Assembly: GCA_004211785.1 (NCBI GenBank)
Contig: SHBX01000017.1
Coordinates: 1-56,270 of the forward strand
Reading direction: 5' to 3'
Source of the DNA: Winogradskyella sp.
Lineage (GTDB): Bacteria > Bacteroidota > Bacteroidia > Flavobacteriales > Flavobacteriaceae
Length of the DNA: 56,270 bases
The translations under genes were made by a program, and so were the position numbers. Under the pieces are notes generated by a model. It searched no databases and was not told the DNA's origin. It saw only the letters and a program-made list of their open reading frames with translations. Shown one piece after another: positions 18,384 through 27,140 of this stretch. The first letter of the stretch is position 1. Every line of letters begins with the position of its first letter.

Positions 18384-18581
18384 ATGAAAGCTGTAGAAAT
18401 ATTTAGAATAAGGAAACGCTTTAGCCCAAACAGTTCTGAAACCATAAGACAAGAAGCAGAAGATTTAGTAAATGAAAAACACTATAAAGGCTATAGATTA
18501 ATTAATGTAGATTTTGATGTAGCAGACAATGCAGGTTATATCTATGCGTTTATAACTATGAAGCGCCCAAATACATATTAA
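18384..18581 (+). CDS. Small conserved-looking protein of unknown function
   Basis: A 65-residue protein with no membrane segment, signal peptide or Cys. It is charged at the N-terminus (FRIRKRF), has a predicted helix (residues 18-31) and a beta-rich second half ending in AFITMKRPNTY. I do not recognise the family. The gene begins 2 bases after the stop codon of the sigma-54 activator and its stop codon abuts the lptE start, so it is surely translated within this operon. Given its position it might modulate the activator, which lacks a sensory domain, but nothing in the sequence shows this. Confidence 0.75.
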   Translation: MKAVEIFRIRKRFSPNSSETIRQEAEDLVNEKHYKGYRLINVDFDVADNAGYIYAFITMKRPNTY

Positions 18582-19085
18582 ATGAAATCATTAAAACATC
18601 TATTCCTTTCTGTTATTCTTACCACTTTTACAGCATGTGGTTTTTACTCATTTACGGGAGGTGATACAGGTGATGCCAAAACATTTCAGGTTAATTTTTT
18701 TCAGAATAACGCCCCTTTAATAGAACCTGGTTTAGATATAAATTTCACGAATGCACTTCAGGATTTAATGCAGAATCAAACAAGCTTAAGCTTGGTGACT
18801 TCAGGCGGAGATTTAGTTTTTGAAGGTGAAATCACAGAGTACCGTATTAGTCCAACGACAGCGACAGCTAATAATACAGCCGCACAAAACAGATTGACTA
18901 TCGGTGTAAATGTTAGGTATATCAACAACCTTGATGAAGAAAAAAACTTTGAACAACGGTTTTCTTTCTTTTTTGATTACGAAGGCAGTCAATTATTAAC
19001 AGGCGGTCAACGCGATACAGCTTGGGAAACAATTTTTGAGCGTATTACACAAGATATATTTCAAGCTGCTTTAGCTGATTGGTAA
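18582..19085 (+). CDS. lptE: LPS assembly lipoprotein LptE
   Basis: A 167-residue lipoprotein. The signal peptide ends in a lipobox with Cys19 (TACGFYSFTG); the CGFYSF start of the mature protein is typical of Bacteroidota LptE. LptE plugs the LptD barrel and helps insert lipopolysaccharide in the outer leaflet of the outer membrane. The beta-rich domain with the VFEGEITEYRISP segment and the C-terminal helix (ERITQDIFQAALADW) fit the family. It sits between the 65-residue gene and the TPR-like gene in the miaB operon. Confidence 0.88.
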   Translation: MKSLKHLFLSVILTTFTACGFYSFTGGDTGDAKTFQVNFFQNNAPLIEPGLDINFTNALQDLMQNQTSLSLVTSGGDLVFEGEITEYRISPTTATANNTAAQNRLTIGVNVRYINNLDEEKNFEQRFSFFFDYEGSQLLTGGQRDTAWETIFERITQDIFQAALADW

Positions 19086-19091
19086 TAAAAC

Positions 19092-19967
19092 ATGCAACTA
19101 CAAGAACTCACATCCATATTACAACGCCCAGAAACGCTTAATGCGGAACAAACGGATGTGCTTAAATCTTTAGTAGACAAATACCCGTATTTTCAACCTG
19201 CACGTGCCTTATATCTTAAGGCTTTAAAAAATAAGGACAGTTACAAATACAACAACGCTCTAAAGGTTACTGCTGCGCATACCACAGATAGAAGTATTTT
19301 ATTTGACTTCATTACGTCAGATGTTTTTAATCAGAATAAAATATCTCAGCAGATAAAACAAAATTCTGAGTACATTAAGGCAATTGAAGTTGCTGGTATT
19401 GATGACATCTCTATAAATAGAAGTGTTACTATTGATGATGCTTTAAAACAACAAGTTGAAGACACACAAGGTGTTTTAGACCCAAATCTTTTCAAACAAA
19501 GAGAAGTTGAAATACAACATTTTCAAGCAAGTGAAACTTCAAAACCAGAAGACCTCCTTCAAATTGGAAAGCCATTAGAATTTTCATCCTCTGAAACGCA
19601 TTCATTTTCAGAATGGTTGAAAATCACAAGCTTTAAACCTATAGACAGAAGTAATAACAAAGCTGTACCTAAAGCGCCAATAGCCAATAAACTAGAAGCT
19701 ATTGATAGGTTCATCACAGAAAATCCAAAAATAAAACCTACTATAAATACGCCAAAACCTAAGTTAGTAAACAATAACGAAACAGCTGACGACAGTCTAA
19801 TGACAGAGACTTTGGCACGAATTTATGTAGAGCAAAAGAACTATGATAAGGCCATACAATCTTACCGAATTTTAAGTTTGAAATATCCAGAAAAAAGTAG
19901 TTTCTTTGCAGACCAAATTAAAGCGGTAAAAGAATTAAGCGAACGAAATAACACAGACAATGACTAA
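19092..19967 (+). CDS. TPR-like protein of unknown function
   Basis: A 291-residue protein without an obvious signal peptide. The N-terminal 100 residues are helical (QPARALYLKALKNKDSYKYNNAL). The middle, about residues 120-235, is low in predicted structure. A single clear tetratricopeptide repeat lies near the C-terminus (ETLARIYVEQKNYDKAIQSYRILSLKYPEKSSFFADQI). Such proteins mediate protein contacts. Its stop overlaps the secG start by 8 bases, which suggests translational coupling. A link to LPS transport or to secretion is possible from its neighbours but unproven. Confidence 0.8.
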   Translation: MQLQELTSILQRPETLNAEQTDVLKSLVDKYPYFQPARALYLKALKNKDSYKYNNALKVTAAHTTDRSILFDFITSDVFNQNKISQQIKQNSEYIKAIEVAGIDDISINRSVTIDDALKQQVEDTQGVLDPNLFKQREVEIQHFQASETSKPEDLLQIGKPLEFSSSETHSFSEWLKITSFKPIDRSNNKAVPKAPIANKLEAIDRFITENPKIKPTINTPKPKLVNNNETADDSLMTETLARIYVEQKNYDKAIQSYRILSLKYPEKSSFFADQIKAVKELSERNNTDND

Positions 19968-20298
19968 GTTTACAATATTTTTAATATTAATCGTAGTAGT
20001 AGCCTTTTTACTAGTTGTAGTAATTATGGTACAGAATCCTAAAGGTGGTGGGTTATCATCTTCTTTCGGTGGCGGCGGAACACAACAATTAGGCGGTGTG
20101 AAAAAGACAGGAGACTTTTTAGATAAGAGTACTTGGTTTTTAGCAACACTTTTAATTGCCTTAATCTTATTATCTAACATTACTATTGATGGTGCTGGAG
20201 GTGTTAGTGACTCTAAAGCATTAGATACGGAGGATACAACAACGCAACCTGTTACACCTCCTGCAACAACAAACAACGACGATTCAACTACAGAATAA
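19960..20298 (+). CDS. secG: Preprotein translocase subunit SecG
   Basis: A 112-residue inner-membrane protein with two transmembrane helices (about residues 3-23 and 53-72). The signature MVQNPKGGGLSSSFGGGG lies between them. SecG supports SecYEG-mediated export of proteins. The C-terminal tail is Thr/Pro/Asp-rich, as in other Bacteroidota SecG. It overlaps the TPR-like gene by 8 bases and closes the miaB operon, followed by a terminator. Confidence 0.95.
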   Translation: MTKFTIFLILIVVVAFLLVVVIMVQNPKGGGLSSSFGGGGTQQLGGVKKTGDFLDKSTWFLATLLIALILLSNITIDGAGGVSDSKALDTEDTTTQPVTPPATTNNDDSTTE

Positions 20299-20329
20299 TA
20301 AAATTCCATATTATATAATAACATCTTAA

Positions 20330-20355
20330 AGTCAACTTTTACAGTTGGCTTTTTT
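20330..20355 (+). terminator. Terminator after secG
   Basis: An 8-bp stem with one G:U pair (20330-20337 with 20343-20350) and a 5-base loop is followed by TTTTT. It separates the miaB-secG operon from groESL. Confidence 0.8.
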
Positions 20356-20370
20356 GTTTTGTAAAAATAA

Positions 20371-20416
20371 CATTCTGCAACTTTGTCAGTCATTAATACT
20401 TGGCAAAATTTTTGAA
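20371..20416 (+). promoter_or_regulatory. groESL promoter region: shared block plus sigma-54-like pair
   Basis: CATTCTGCAACTTTGTCA (20371-20388) matches the block before miaB at 17 of 18 positions. TTTG (20382-20385) and AATTTTTG (20407-20414) are 21 bases apart, so a housekeeping-type promoter is possible. The same bases also hold TTGGCA (20400-20405) and TTTGAA (20411-20416), giving GG-N10-GA, one base off the sigma-54 consensus GG-N10-GC. A small inverted repeat, ACGCT-AA-AGCGT (20419-20430), lies near the expected transcription start. Confidence 0.6.
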
Positions 20417-20463
20417 CTACGCTAAAGCGTAAATTTAAATTAACAACTAAAAACACATAACAA

Positions 20464-20739
20464 ATGGCTTTAAATATTAAACCATTAGCAGATCGCGTTC
20501 TTGTAGAGCCTTCAGCTGCTGAAACTAAAACAGCCTCAGGAATTATCATTCCAGATAACGCAAAAGAAAAACCACAAAAAGGGACTGTTGTTGCCGTAGG
20601 TAATGGTAAAAAAGACGAACCTTTGACCGTTAAAGTTGGTGACTCTGTACTTTATGGAAAATATGGTGGGACAGAACTTAAGTTAGAAGGCAAAGACTAT
20701 TTAATGATGCGCGAAAGTGACATCCTTGCAATTATATAA
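20464..20739 (+). CDS. groES: Co-chaperonin GroES
   Basis: A 91-residue heptameric lid of the GroEL folding chamber. The N-terminus ([42 protein letters not shown]) contains the mobile loop that contacts GroEL, and the C-terminus has the [12 protein letters not shown] strand. Length is typical. It lies 19 bases upstream of groEL. The promoter region carries a block shared with the miaB operon and a sigma-54-like pair; no CIRCE operator is seen. Confidence 0.97.
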   Translation: MALNIKPLADRVLVEPSAAETKTASGIIIPDNAKEKPQKGTVVAVGNGKKDEPLTVKVGDSVLYGKYGGTELKLEGKDYLMMRESDILAII

Positions 20740-20743
20740 TTAA

Positions 20744-22390
<1,647 letters not shown>

Positions 22391-22454
22391 TCCGTAGCAC
22401 GGATAGGCAATGAATTCACTCTTGCATATAAAATGTGAATTACCTAATATTAAT

Positions 22455-22486
22455 AAAAAAGCCAGAATTTAAATTCTGGCTTTTTT
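22455..22486. terminator. Bidirectional terminator between groEL and the HMA gene
   Basis: GCCAGAATTT and AAATTCTGGC (22461-22480) form a perfect palindrome, flanked by A6 on the left and T6 on the right. It can stop transcription of both convergent genes. Confidence 0.88.
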
Positions 22487-22489
22487 AGT

Positions 22490-22840
22490 TTAATTATGCG
22501 CTTTTACAACATCTTCATCTCTGTATTTACAACAGGGATTTACAGAATTATAAGCCTCATCTGTTGCCTTAACGGCCTTTGTATCATGACCAACTGCAGC
22601 TAATTTCTTCGAAATAGTTTTAATATCTGTTTTACGTTCATCAAAAATGAGTTTCAACTCATGTGTTTTTACATTCCATATAGCAGATTTTACACCTTTG
22701 GTACGGATTGCAGCTTTTTCAATGCGCTCTTTGCACATCATACATACACCATCGACCTCAATGGTTTGTCTTGCATTTTTGTTTTGAGAGAATGCTATCA
22801 TCCCGATTAGCATTACTGAGAGTGTTATTAATTTTTTCAT
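22490..22840 (-). CDS. Exported heavy-metal-associated (HMA) domain protein
   Basis: A 116-residue protein with a signal peptide (residues 1-19, ending AFSQ) and a ferredoxin-like HMA fold. The metal loop is GVCMMCKERIEKA, a CxxC pair at about residues 33-36, as in copper-carrying domains. A second Cys pair (NPCCKY, about residue 103) lies near the C-terminus, outside the standard fold. The gene follows the TonB receptor by a single base and is clearly in its operon. It may carry a soft metal such as copper in the periplasm; the metal is inferred. Confidence 0.85.
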   Translation of the reverse strand: MKKLITLSVMLIGMIAFSQNKNARQTIEVDGVCMMCKERIEKAAIRTKGVKSAIWNVKTHELKLIFDERKTDIKTISKKLAAVGHDTKAVKATDEAYNSVNPCCKYRDEDVVKAHN

Positions 22841-22841
22841 C

Positions 22842-25079
22842 TTATTTTATTTTATAGCGTAAGCCCGCATAATACATACTTCCAAAAATTGGACCATACA
22901 CAAAGTTACTATCAAAATTTGAACCAAACGGATTATTAGCGCTAATTATTGGGTCTGGTTGTCTTACATTAGTTACATTTTCTCCACCAACATAGACTTC
23001 GAACTTAGGAGAAAACACTTTAGTGACTTGTAAGTTTAATGTACCAATCGTTGGTGTTTCTTCTGGCAATTGAAACTGCGGTGCACTTAAACTCGTATCT
23101 GGAAAGCGTTGTTCGCTTAACCAATTATAAGTCGCATCAAATTTCCACTGACTTCCATTATCTGCTTTATTAGTTTTATAACCTGCATTAGCAAAAAGGC
23201 GATGACGAGGTGTTAGGGGTTTTTGCAATCGACCAGAATTATAATCGGTTTGCACATCGTAAAATTTATATGCTGTTCTTAAGTCGAAATTTTCAAAGGC
23301 ATTGTAATTAACTTCAACCTGAAAACTATTTGCAAAGCTTTTACCATCTAGATTATAGAAGTTAATCTCAAATGGATTTTCCCAATCTACAACAACTTGG
23401 TTTTGAAAATCGGTACGGTAATAATCAAATGTGATATCACCTTTTCTATCAAATAGATTAAACCCTTGTAAATAACTAATTCCAAAATTCCAAGCAATTT
23501 CTGGATCTAAACCATATATTTTGCCTCCAGAATTAGCAATATTTATTTGTCGTGAACTTGAAAATAGGTTCTGATTTTCAGCAAAAATATTAGCACTTCT
23601 AATACCTCGACCTACTGATAAACGTATGGCGGATTTTTCCCAAGGTGTGTATCTTAGATGTAGTCTTGGTGTAACAAAAAATCCTAACCTGTTATGTTGG
23701 TCTGCACGAACACCTGCTGTTAATGTTAGGTTTTCTAAATCATCGTATGTATATTCAAAAAAGCCTCCAAAAGAGTTTTCTGTACGCTCAAATGTATTTG
23801 TATTTACGAGTTCATCATAATGGTCAAAAGTAAAACTCAATCCTGTTTTTACTTTATGCCGAGAGTCTGAAATAATAGTATTATAAACCAAGTTAGAGTA
23901 AAAACTATTATGCTGGATATCATATACATTTAATCCAAAATATGAATCTTGCTTATGATGACTAAAAGCGGTTTGAAAACCTAAGCTTTGCCAAGGCACT
24001 TCAGTATTTACGTAACCCAATTTGGTTGTTACTTCAAAACGTTCTGTATTAATCTCACTTCCCCAAGCATTAGTTGTACCTTTATCTGTATCAGGGTTAA
24101 AACTTTCTTGTCCTGCTTGAGTATTATCATTCAAATAACGAAGATTTATAAAGCTTACAATCCCTTTTTCAGCATTGGTATATTGCCAACGATTCATGAT
24201 ATTAATTTGCTCTTTTAGAGGTACATCTAAAAAAGTATCGTCATTTTTATCAAACTTCTGATTTCGTAAGTTTCCATGTATGTACAAACCTGTACTCCAT
24301 TTATCAGAAACCTTTTGATTGATGTGCGTATTTAATTCTAAACGGCCATTAATACTTGCATAAGCATTTACAAATAACTTATCATCCGTTGATGGTTTTA
24401 CCATTTCTGCATTAATCTGCCCAGCAATACTTTCATACCCATTGATAACACTTCCTGCGCCTTTGGTAATTTGTATACTTTCAACCCAAGTTCCTGGAAT
24501 AAAACTTAAACCATAGGCTTGAGAAGCACCTCTAATTGCTGGAATATTTTCAGTGGCAATTAATATATAAGGTGATTTTAAACCTAGCATTTTTATCTGA
24601 CGCGTTCCAGAAACCGCATCAGCAAAATTAACGTCAATAGATGGATTGGTTTCAAAACTTTCAGACAGGTTACAACAGGCTGCCTTAAGTAACTCATCGC
24701 TACTTACCGTAAACGTATTTGTAGCTTTAAGATACGATTTTGCTGTTGCTAGTTTACGAGATGTTATAGTTACTTCATCTAAACTTGAAGTAGATTGCAT
24801 GACATGTTTAATTGCTTTATTAGATGTTATTGTTAATGTATCGGTCTTAAAACCAACATAACTAATAATTAGTTGAGTATATGAGTCATTATAATCAATT
24901 GAAAATTCACCATTTTCATCCGTCATAGACCCAACAGTAGTATTTAACCAATAGATATTAGCACCTGAAAGTGGCACTTCCTTATCATCTACAGCTTCTA
25001 AAACAACACCTTTAAGTTTGTTTTGTGATTGACTTATACTAGCCAAAAGTATAGCCAAGTATAAAATATATGTTTTCAT
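22842..25079 (-). CDS. TonB-dependent outer-membrane receptor
   Basis: A 745-residue outer-membrane receptor. A signal peptide (about 1-18) is followed by a CarboxypepD_reg-like domain (about 20-95), a plug domain with the unusual KAACCNLSESFETNPSID segment (about 135-150), and a 22-strand-type barrel ending in GLRYKIK. Receptors with this CC-containing plug are a recognisable Bacteroidota subgroup. Import is powered by TonB-ExbBD, not present here. Its neighbours, the Cys-rich HYC_CC_PP protein and the HMA protein, point to a metal or metal chelate as substrate; this is inference from context. Confidence 0.9.
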   Translation of the reverse strand: MKTYILYLAILLASISQSQNKLKGVVLEAVDDKEVPLSGANIYWLNTTVGSMTDENGEFSIDYNDSYTQLIISYVGFKTDTLTITSNKAIKHVMQSTSSLDEVTITSRKLATAKSYLKATNTFTVSSDELLKAACCNLSESFETNPSIDVNFADAVSGTRQIKMLGLKSPYILIATENIPAIRGASQAYGLSFIPGTWVESIQITKGAGSVINGYESIAGQINAEMVKPSTDDKLFVNAYASINGRLELNTHINQKVSDKWSTGLYIHGNLRNQKFDKNDDTFLDVPLKEQINIMNRWQYTNAEKGIVSFINLRYLNDNTQAGQESFNPDTDKGTTNAWGSEINTERFEVTTKLGYVNTEVPWQSLGFQTAFSHHKQDSYFGLNVYDIQHNSFYSNLVYNTIISDSRHKVKTGLSFTFDHYDELVNTNTFERTENSFGGFFEYTYDDLENLTLTAGVRADQHNRLGFFVTPRLHLRYTPWEKSAIRLSVGRGIRSANIFAENQNLFSSSRQINIANSGGKIYGLDPEIAWNFGISYLQGFNLFDRKGDITFDYYRTDFQNQVVVDWENPFEINFYNLDGKSFANSFQVEVNYNAFENFDLRTAYKFYDVQTDYNSGRLQKPLTPRHRLFANAGYKTNKADNGSQWKFDATYNWLSEQRFPDTSLSAPQFQLPEETPTIGTLNLQVTKVFSPKFEVYVGGENVTNVRQPDPIISANNPFGSNFDSNFVYGPIFGSMYYAGLRYKIK

Positions 25080-25148
25080 TTAATGTGTTTTGATGTTATA
25101 AATTGAAACAAGACTGTTTCCTATTCTTTCGATAAAAAAGAACAAACA

Positions 25149-25553
25149 TCAAATTAAAAAGACCTCATCCAAGAGCTGAATATCATAAACGATATTTGGC
25201 GGTGAATAGTCTTTATTAGGGATTATTCGTTTAGGAAGGCTTTCAAAAAGCGAGGTATATGTATATATGTATGATGAAATAAATAGCTGGACTGAATAAT
25301 CTAAATCATCAAAACTAGCAATACTCAATTCGTCCTGACCCTCAATAACATCAACCACATCTTTGCAACACGGTTTTTTGAGCTTTGATATTGCTTCCAT
25401 TTCCATTCCGCAGCCTTTAGCTTCAGAAAACACAGCAACATCTACTAACCTATCACCGCAATAATGCTTCTCAACAGTATATGAAAATGTTGAGAGCAAT
25501 ACCAAAATAGATAGCCCAACAGCAAAGATTTTATGTGACAGTAAATATTTCAC
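25149..25553 (-). CDS. HYC_CC_PP family protein
   Basis: A 134-residue exported or anchored protein with a hydrophobic N-terminus (about residues 8-28). The three motifs that name the family are visible: HYCGD (about 31-35), PCCKD (about 61-65) and YSPPNI (about 117-122). Additional Cys and Met (KGCGMEMEA) lie between the first two. The function is not established, but the Cys/His/Met content suggests metal binding. It is upstream of the TonB receptor on the same strand (69-base gap), and the three genes look like one unit. Confidence 0.82.
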   Translation of the reverse strand: MKYLLSHKIFAVGLSILVLLSTFSYTVEKHYCGDRLVDVAVFSEAKGCGMEMEAISKLKKPCCKDVVDVIEGQDELSIASFDDLDYSVQLFISSYIYTYTSLFESLPKRIIPNKDYSPPNIVYDIQLLDEVFLI

Positions 25554-25603
25554 ACTACAAAATTACTAAAAAACAATAAACAAACTCTTTATTTACAAAT
25601 CTC

Positions 25604-26032
25604 TTAACGCTTTAATTTATAATAGTACAGCGCTGGCAAGAGTAAAAGAAGTAATATTGGTTGGATAAGAAAGCGACGCACATTAAAGAAAAGATAATAA
25701 TCTTCTTGTCGCGGATTGATTACAAAATATAAAAACGGAATTAAGAAGCATAAGTAAGCAAAGACAAAAACTAACGTAGAGAATTTTATCATTTGCTTAT
25801 CTTGAAAGGCGCAATAAATAATACCTAAAGATAATAGAGTGTTTATAAGATATCGCAATGAGGTAAAGAAGACCAATTTAGCGACTTCACGTCTTGGGCT
25901 ATCGATGTATAGATAATCGTTTTCAAAAAACAGTAAGTAAGGATCGTAAAACAAAGTATCCTCAAAAGCTCTTACTAAAATTAGTAACACCAAAAATACA
26001 AAGGCAATTATATAACCTAATGTTTTAGACAT
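25604..26032 (-). CDS. Exosortase F system-associated membrane protein
   Basis: A 142-residue membrane protein with about four hydrophobic helices (residues 7-25, 52-75, 83-102 and 117-135). It overlaps the xrtF gene by 8 bases and matches in size and position the partner protein always found next to XrtF in Flavobacteriia. Its exact role is unknown; it is presumably a membrane companion of the exosortase. Confidence 0.82.
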   Translation of the reverse strand: MSKTLGYIIAFVFLVLLILVRAFEDTLFYDPYLLFFENDYLYIDSPRREVAKLVFFTSLRYLINTLLSLGIIYCAFQDKQMIKFSTLVFVFAYLCFLIPFLYFVINPRQEDYYLFFNVRRFLIQPILLLLLLPALYYYKLKR

Positions 26033-26579
26033 TTGCTGATTTGACTTTTTTCGAAAAATGATTTACCCAAAACATCCAGAGCAAGAAGACCATACCATAA
26101 ATAGCTAATGGAAAAATTATTTCGTGCATGATTTCACTACGCCATGGATAATTGTATAATCCTATAGTGAGCAATACAATTCTTATAAGATTAACGGCAT
26201 AAATTAAAGCACTTCCTGCTAATATAAATAAGAACGTACGCTTAAACGTATCTGAAAACGCCACTACAAATGCTATAAATAATATAATAACACTCATACC
26301 ATTACAACCTTCAATTATCCTTGCTAAATATTTCTGGTTTACAAACACCATTAAAGAGGATTCTTCTGTATGCGGAACAACATTAGTCCTGTAGCCAAGT
26401 CCAGTTAAAATAGATTCTGTTTGCTTACCAACTAAATGCGTCATGTAATCCGGATAGTATTTAGAATCTTCAGAAAAATCTAAATAAAACTTATAACCAA
26501 TAGACAAAATACCATATACCAAAACGAATGTTAAGATAAAGCGAATAACGAGTTTATATTTTGTAAGTAATGACCTCAA
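26025..26579 (-). CDS. xrtF: Exosortase family protein XrtF
   Basis: A 184-residue integral membrane cysteine transpeptidase-like protein. The exosortase/archaeosortase catalytic triad is intact: Cys92 in EGCNGMS, Arg133 in NLIRIV, and His152 in MHEIIFP. There are about five membrane helices. Exosortases process C-terminal sorting signals of exported proteins. This compact type found in Flavobacteriaceae is XrtF. It is co-transcribed with its partner gene (8-base overlap). No protein with an evident cognate C-terminal signal was recognised in the window. Confidence 0.88.
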   Translation of the reverse strand: MRSLLTKYKLVIRFILTFVLVYGILSIGYKFYLDFSEDSKYYPDYMTHLVGKQTESILTGLGYRTNVVPHTEESSLMVFVNQKYLARIIEGCNGMSVIILFIAFVVAFSDTFKRTFLFILAGSALIYAVNLIRIVLLTIGLYNYPWRSEIMHEIIFPLAIYGMVFLLWMFWVNHFSKKVKSANV

Positions 26580-26672
26580 AAGAAGACTTATGTTAGCGTG
26601 CTGTTAAATTTATAGAATTGGAATTTGAAAGTACCACTTTTTAGATATTTTTACCAAAAATTTTTATCGAAA

Positions 26673-27131
26673 ATGACATTTAAAGAATTAAAACCTAAAA
26701 TAACCAACATTACTTCTAACACTACAACTACTGTTGATGAGAAGCTTTTAAAAATCTGTGAACTGCTTGAAGAAAGCATCACATATTATAATTGGGTTGG
26801 GTTTTATTTTAAAAACGGCGACAAGCACGAATTAAAACTTGGACCATACGTTGGTGAGCCAACTGACCATACGATTATTCCTTTTGGGAAAGGTATTTGT
26901 GGGCAAGTAGCTGTGAGTAATCAGAATTTTGTGGTGCCAGACGTAAAAGCACAAGACAATTACATTGCCTGCAGTATTACTGTAAAAGCTGAAATAGTTG
27001 TCCCAATTTTTGTAAATGGTGAAAACTTAGGTCAAATAGATATTGACTCTAACACAGCTGACCCATTTACTGAGGCAGATGAGCGTTTTCTAGAGTTTGT
27101 CTGCAAAGAAGTTGCAAAATTAATAGCTTAA
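26673..27131 (+). CDS. GAF-domain protein, free methionine-(R)-sulfoxide reductase-like
   Basis: A 152-residue single GAF domain closely resembling fRMsr enzymes, which reduce free methionine-R-sulfoxide. The NWVGFYF, GPYVGEP and EIVVPIF segments match. Two of the expected Cys are present, in GKGICG and IACS. The position that carries the third Cys in the E. coli enzyme (PACVRI) is PTDHTI here, so the resolving chemistry may differ. The start is ATG 26673 (MTFKELK); a TTG at 26625 would add 16 residues that do not look conserved. The gene stands alone. Confidence 0.8.
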   Translation: MTFKELKPKITNITSNTTTTVDEKLLKICELLEESITYYNWVGFYFKNGDKHELKLGPYVGEPTDHTIIPFGKGICGQVAVSNQNFVVPDVKAQDNYIACSITVKAEIVVPIFVNGENLGQIDIDSNTADPFTEADERFLEFVCKEVAKLIA

Positions 27132-27140
27132 ATTCCAATT

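Noticed and set aside
19935..20549. Minus-strand open frame of 204 codons across secG and the groES promoter
   Set aside because: It is antisense to secG, the terminator and groES, with a low-complexity sequence and no recognisable domain.
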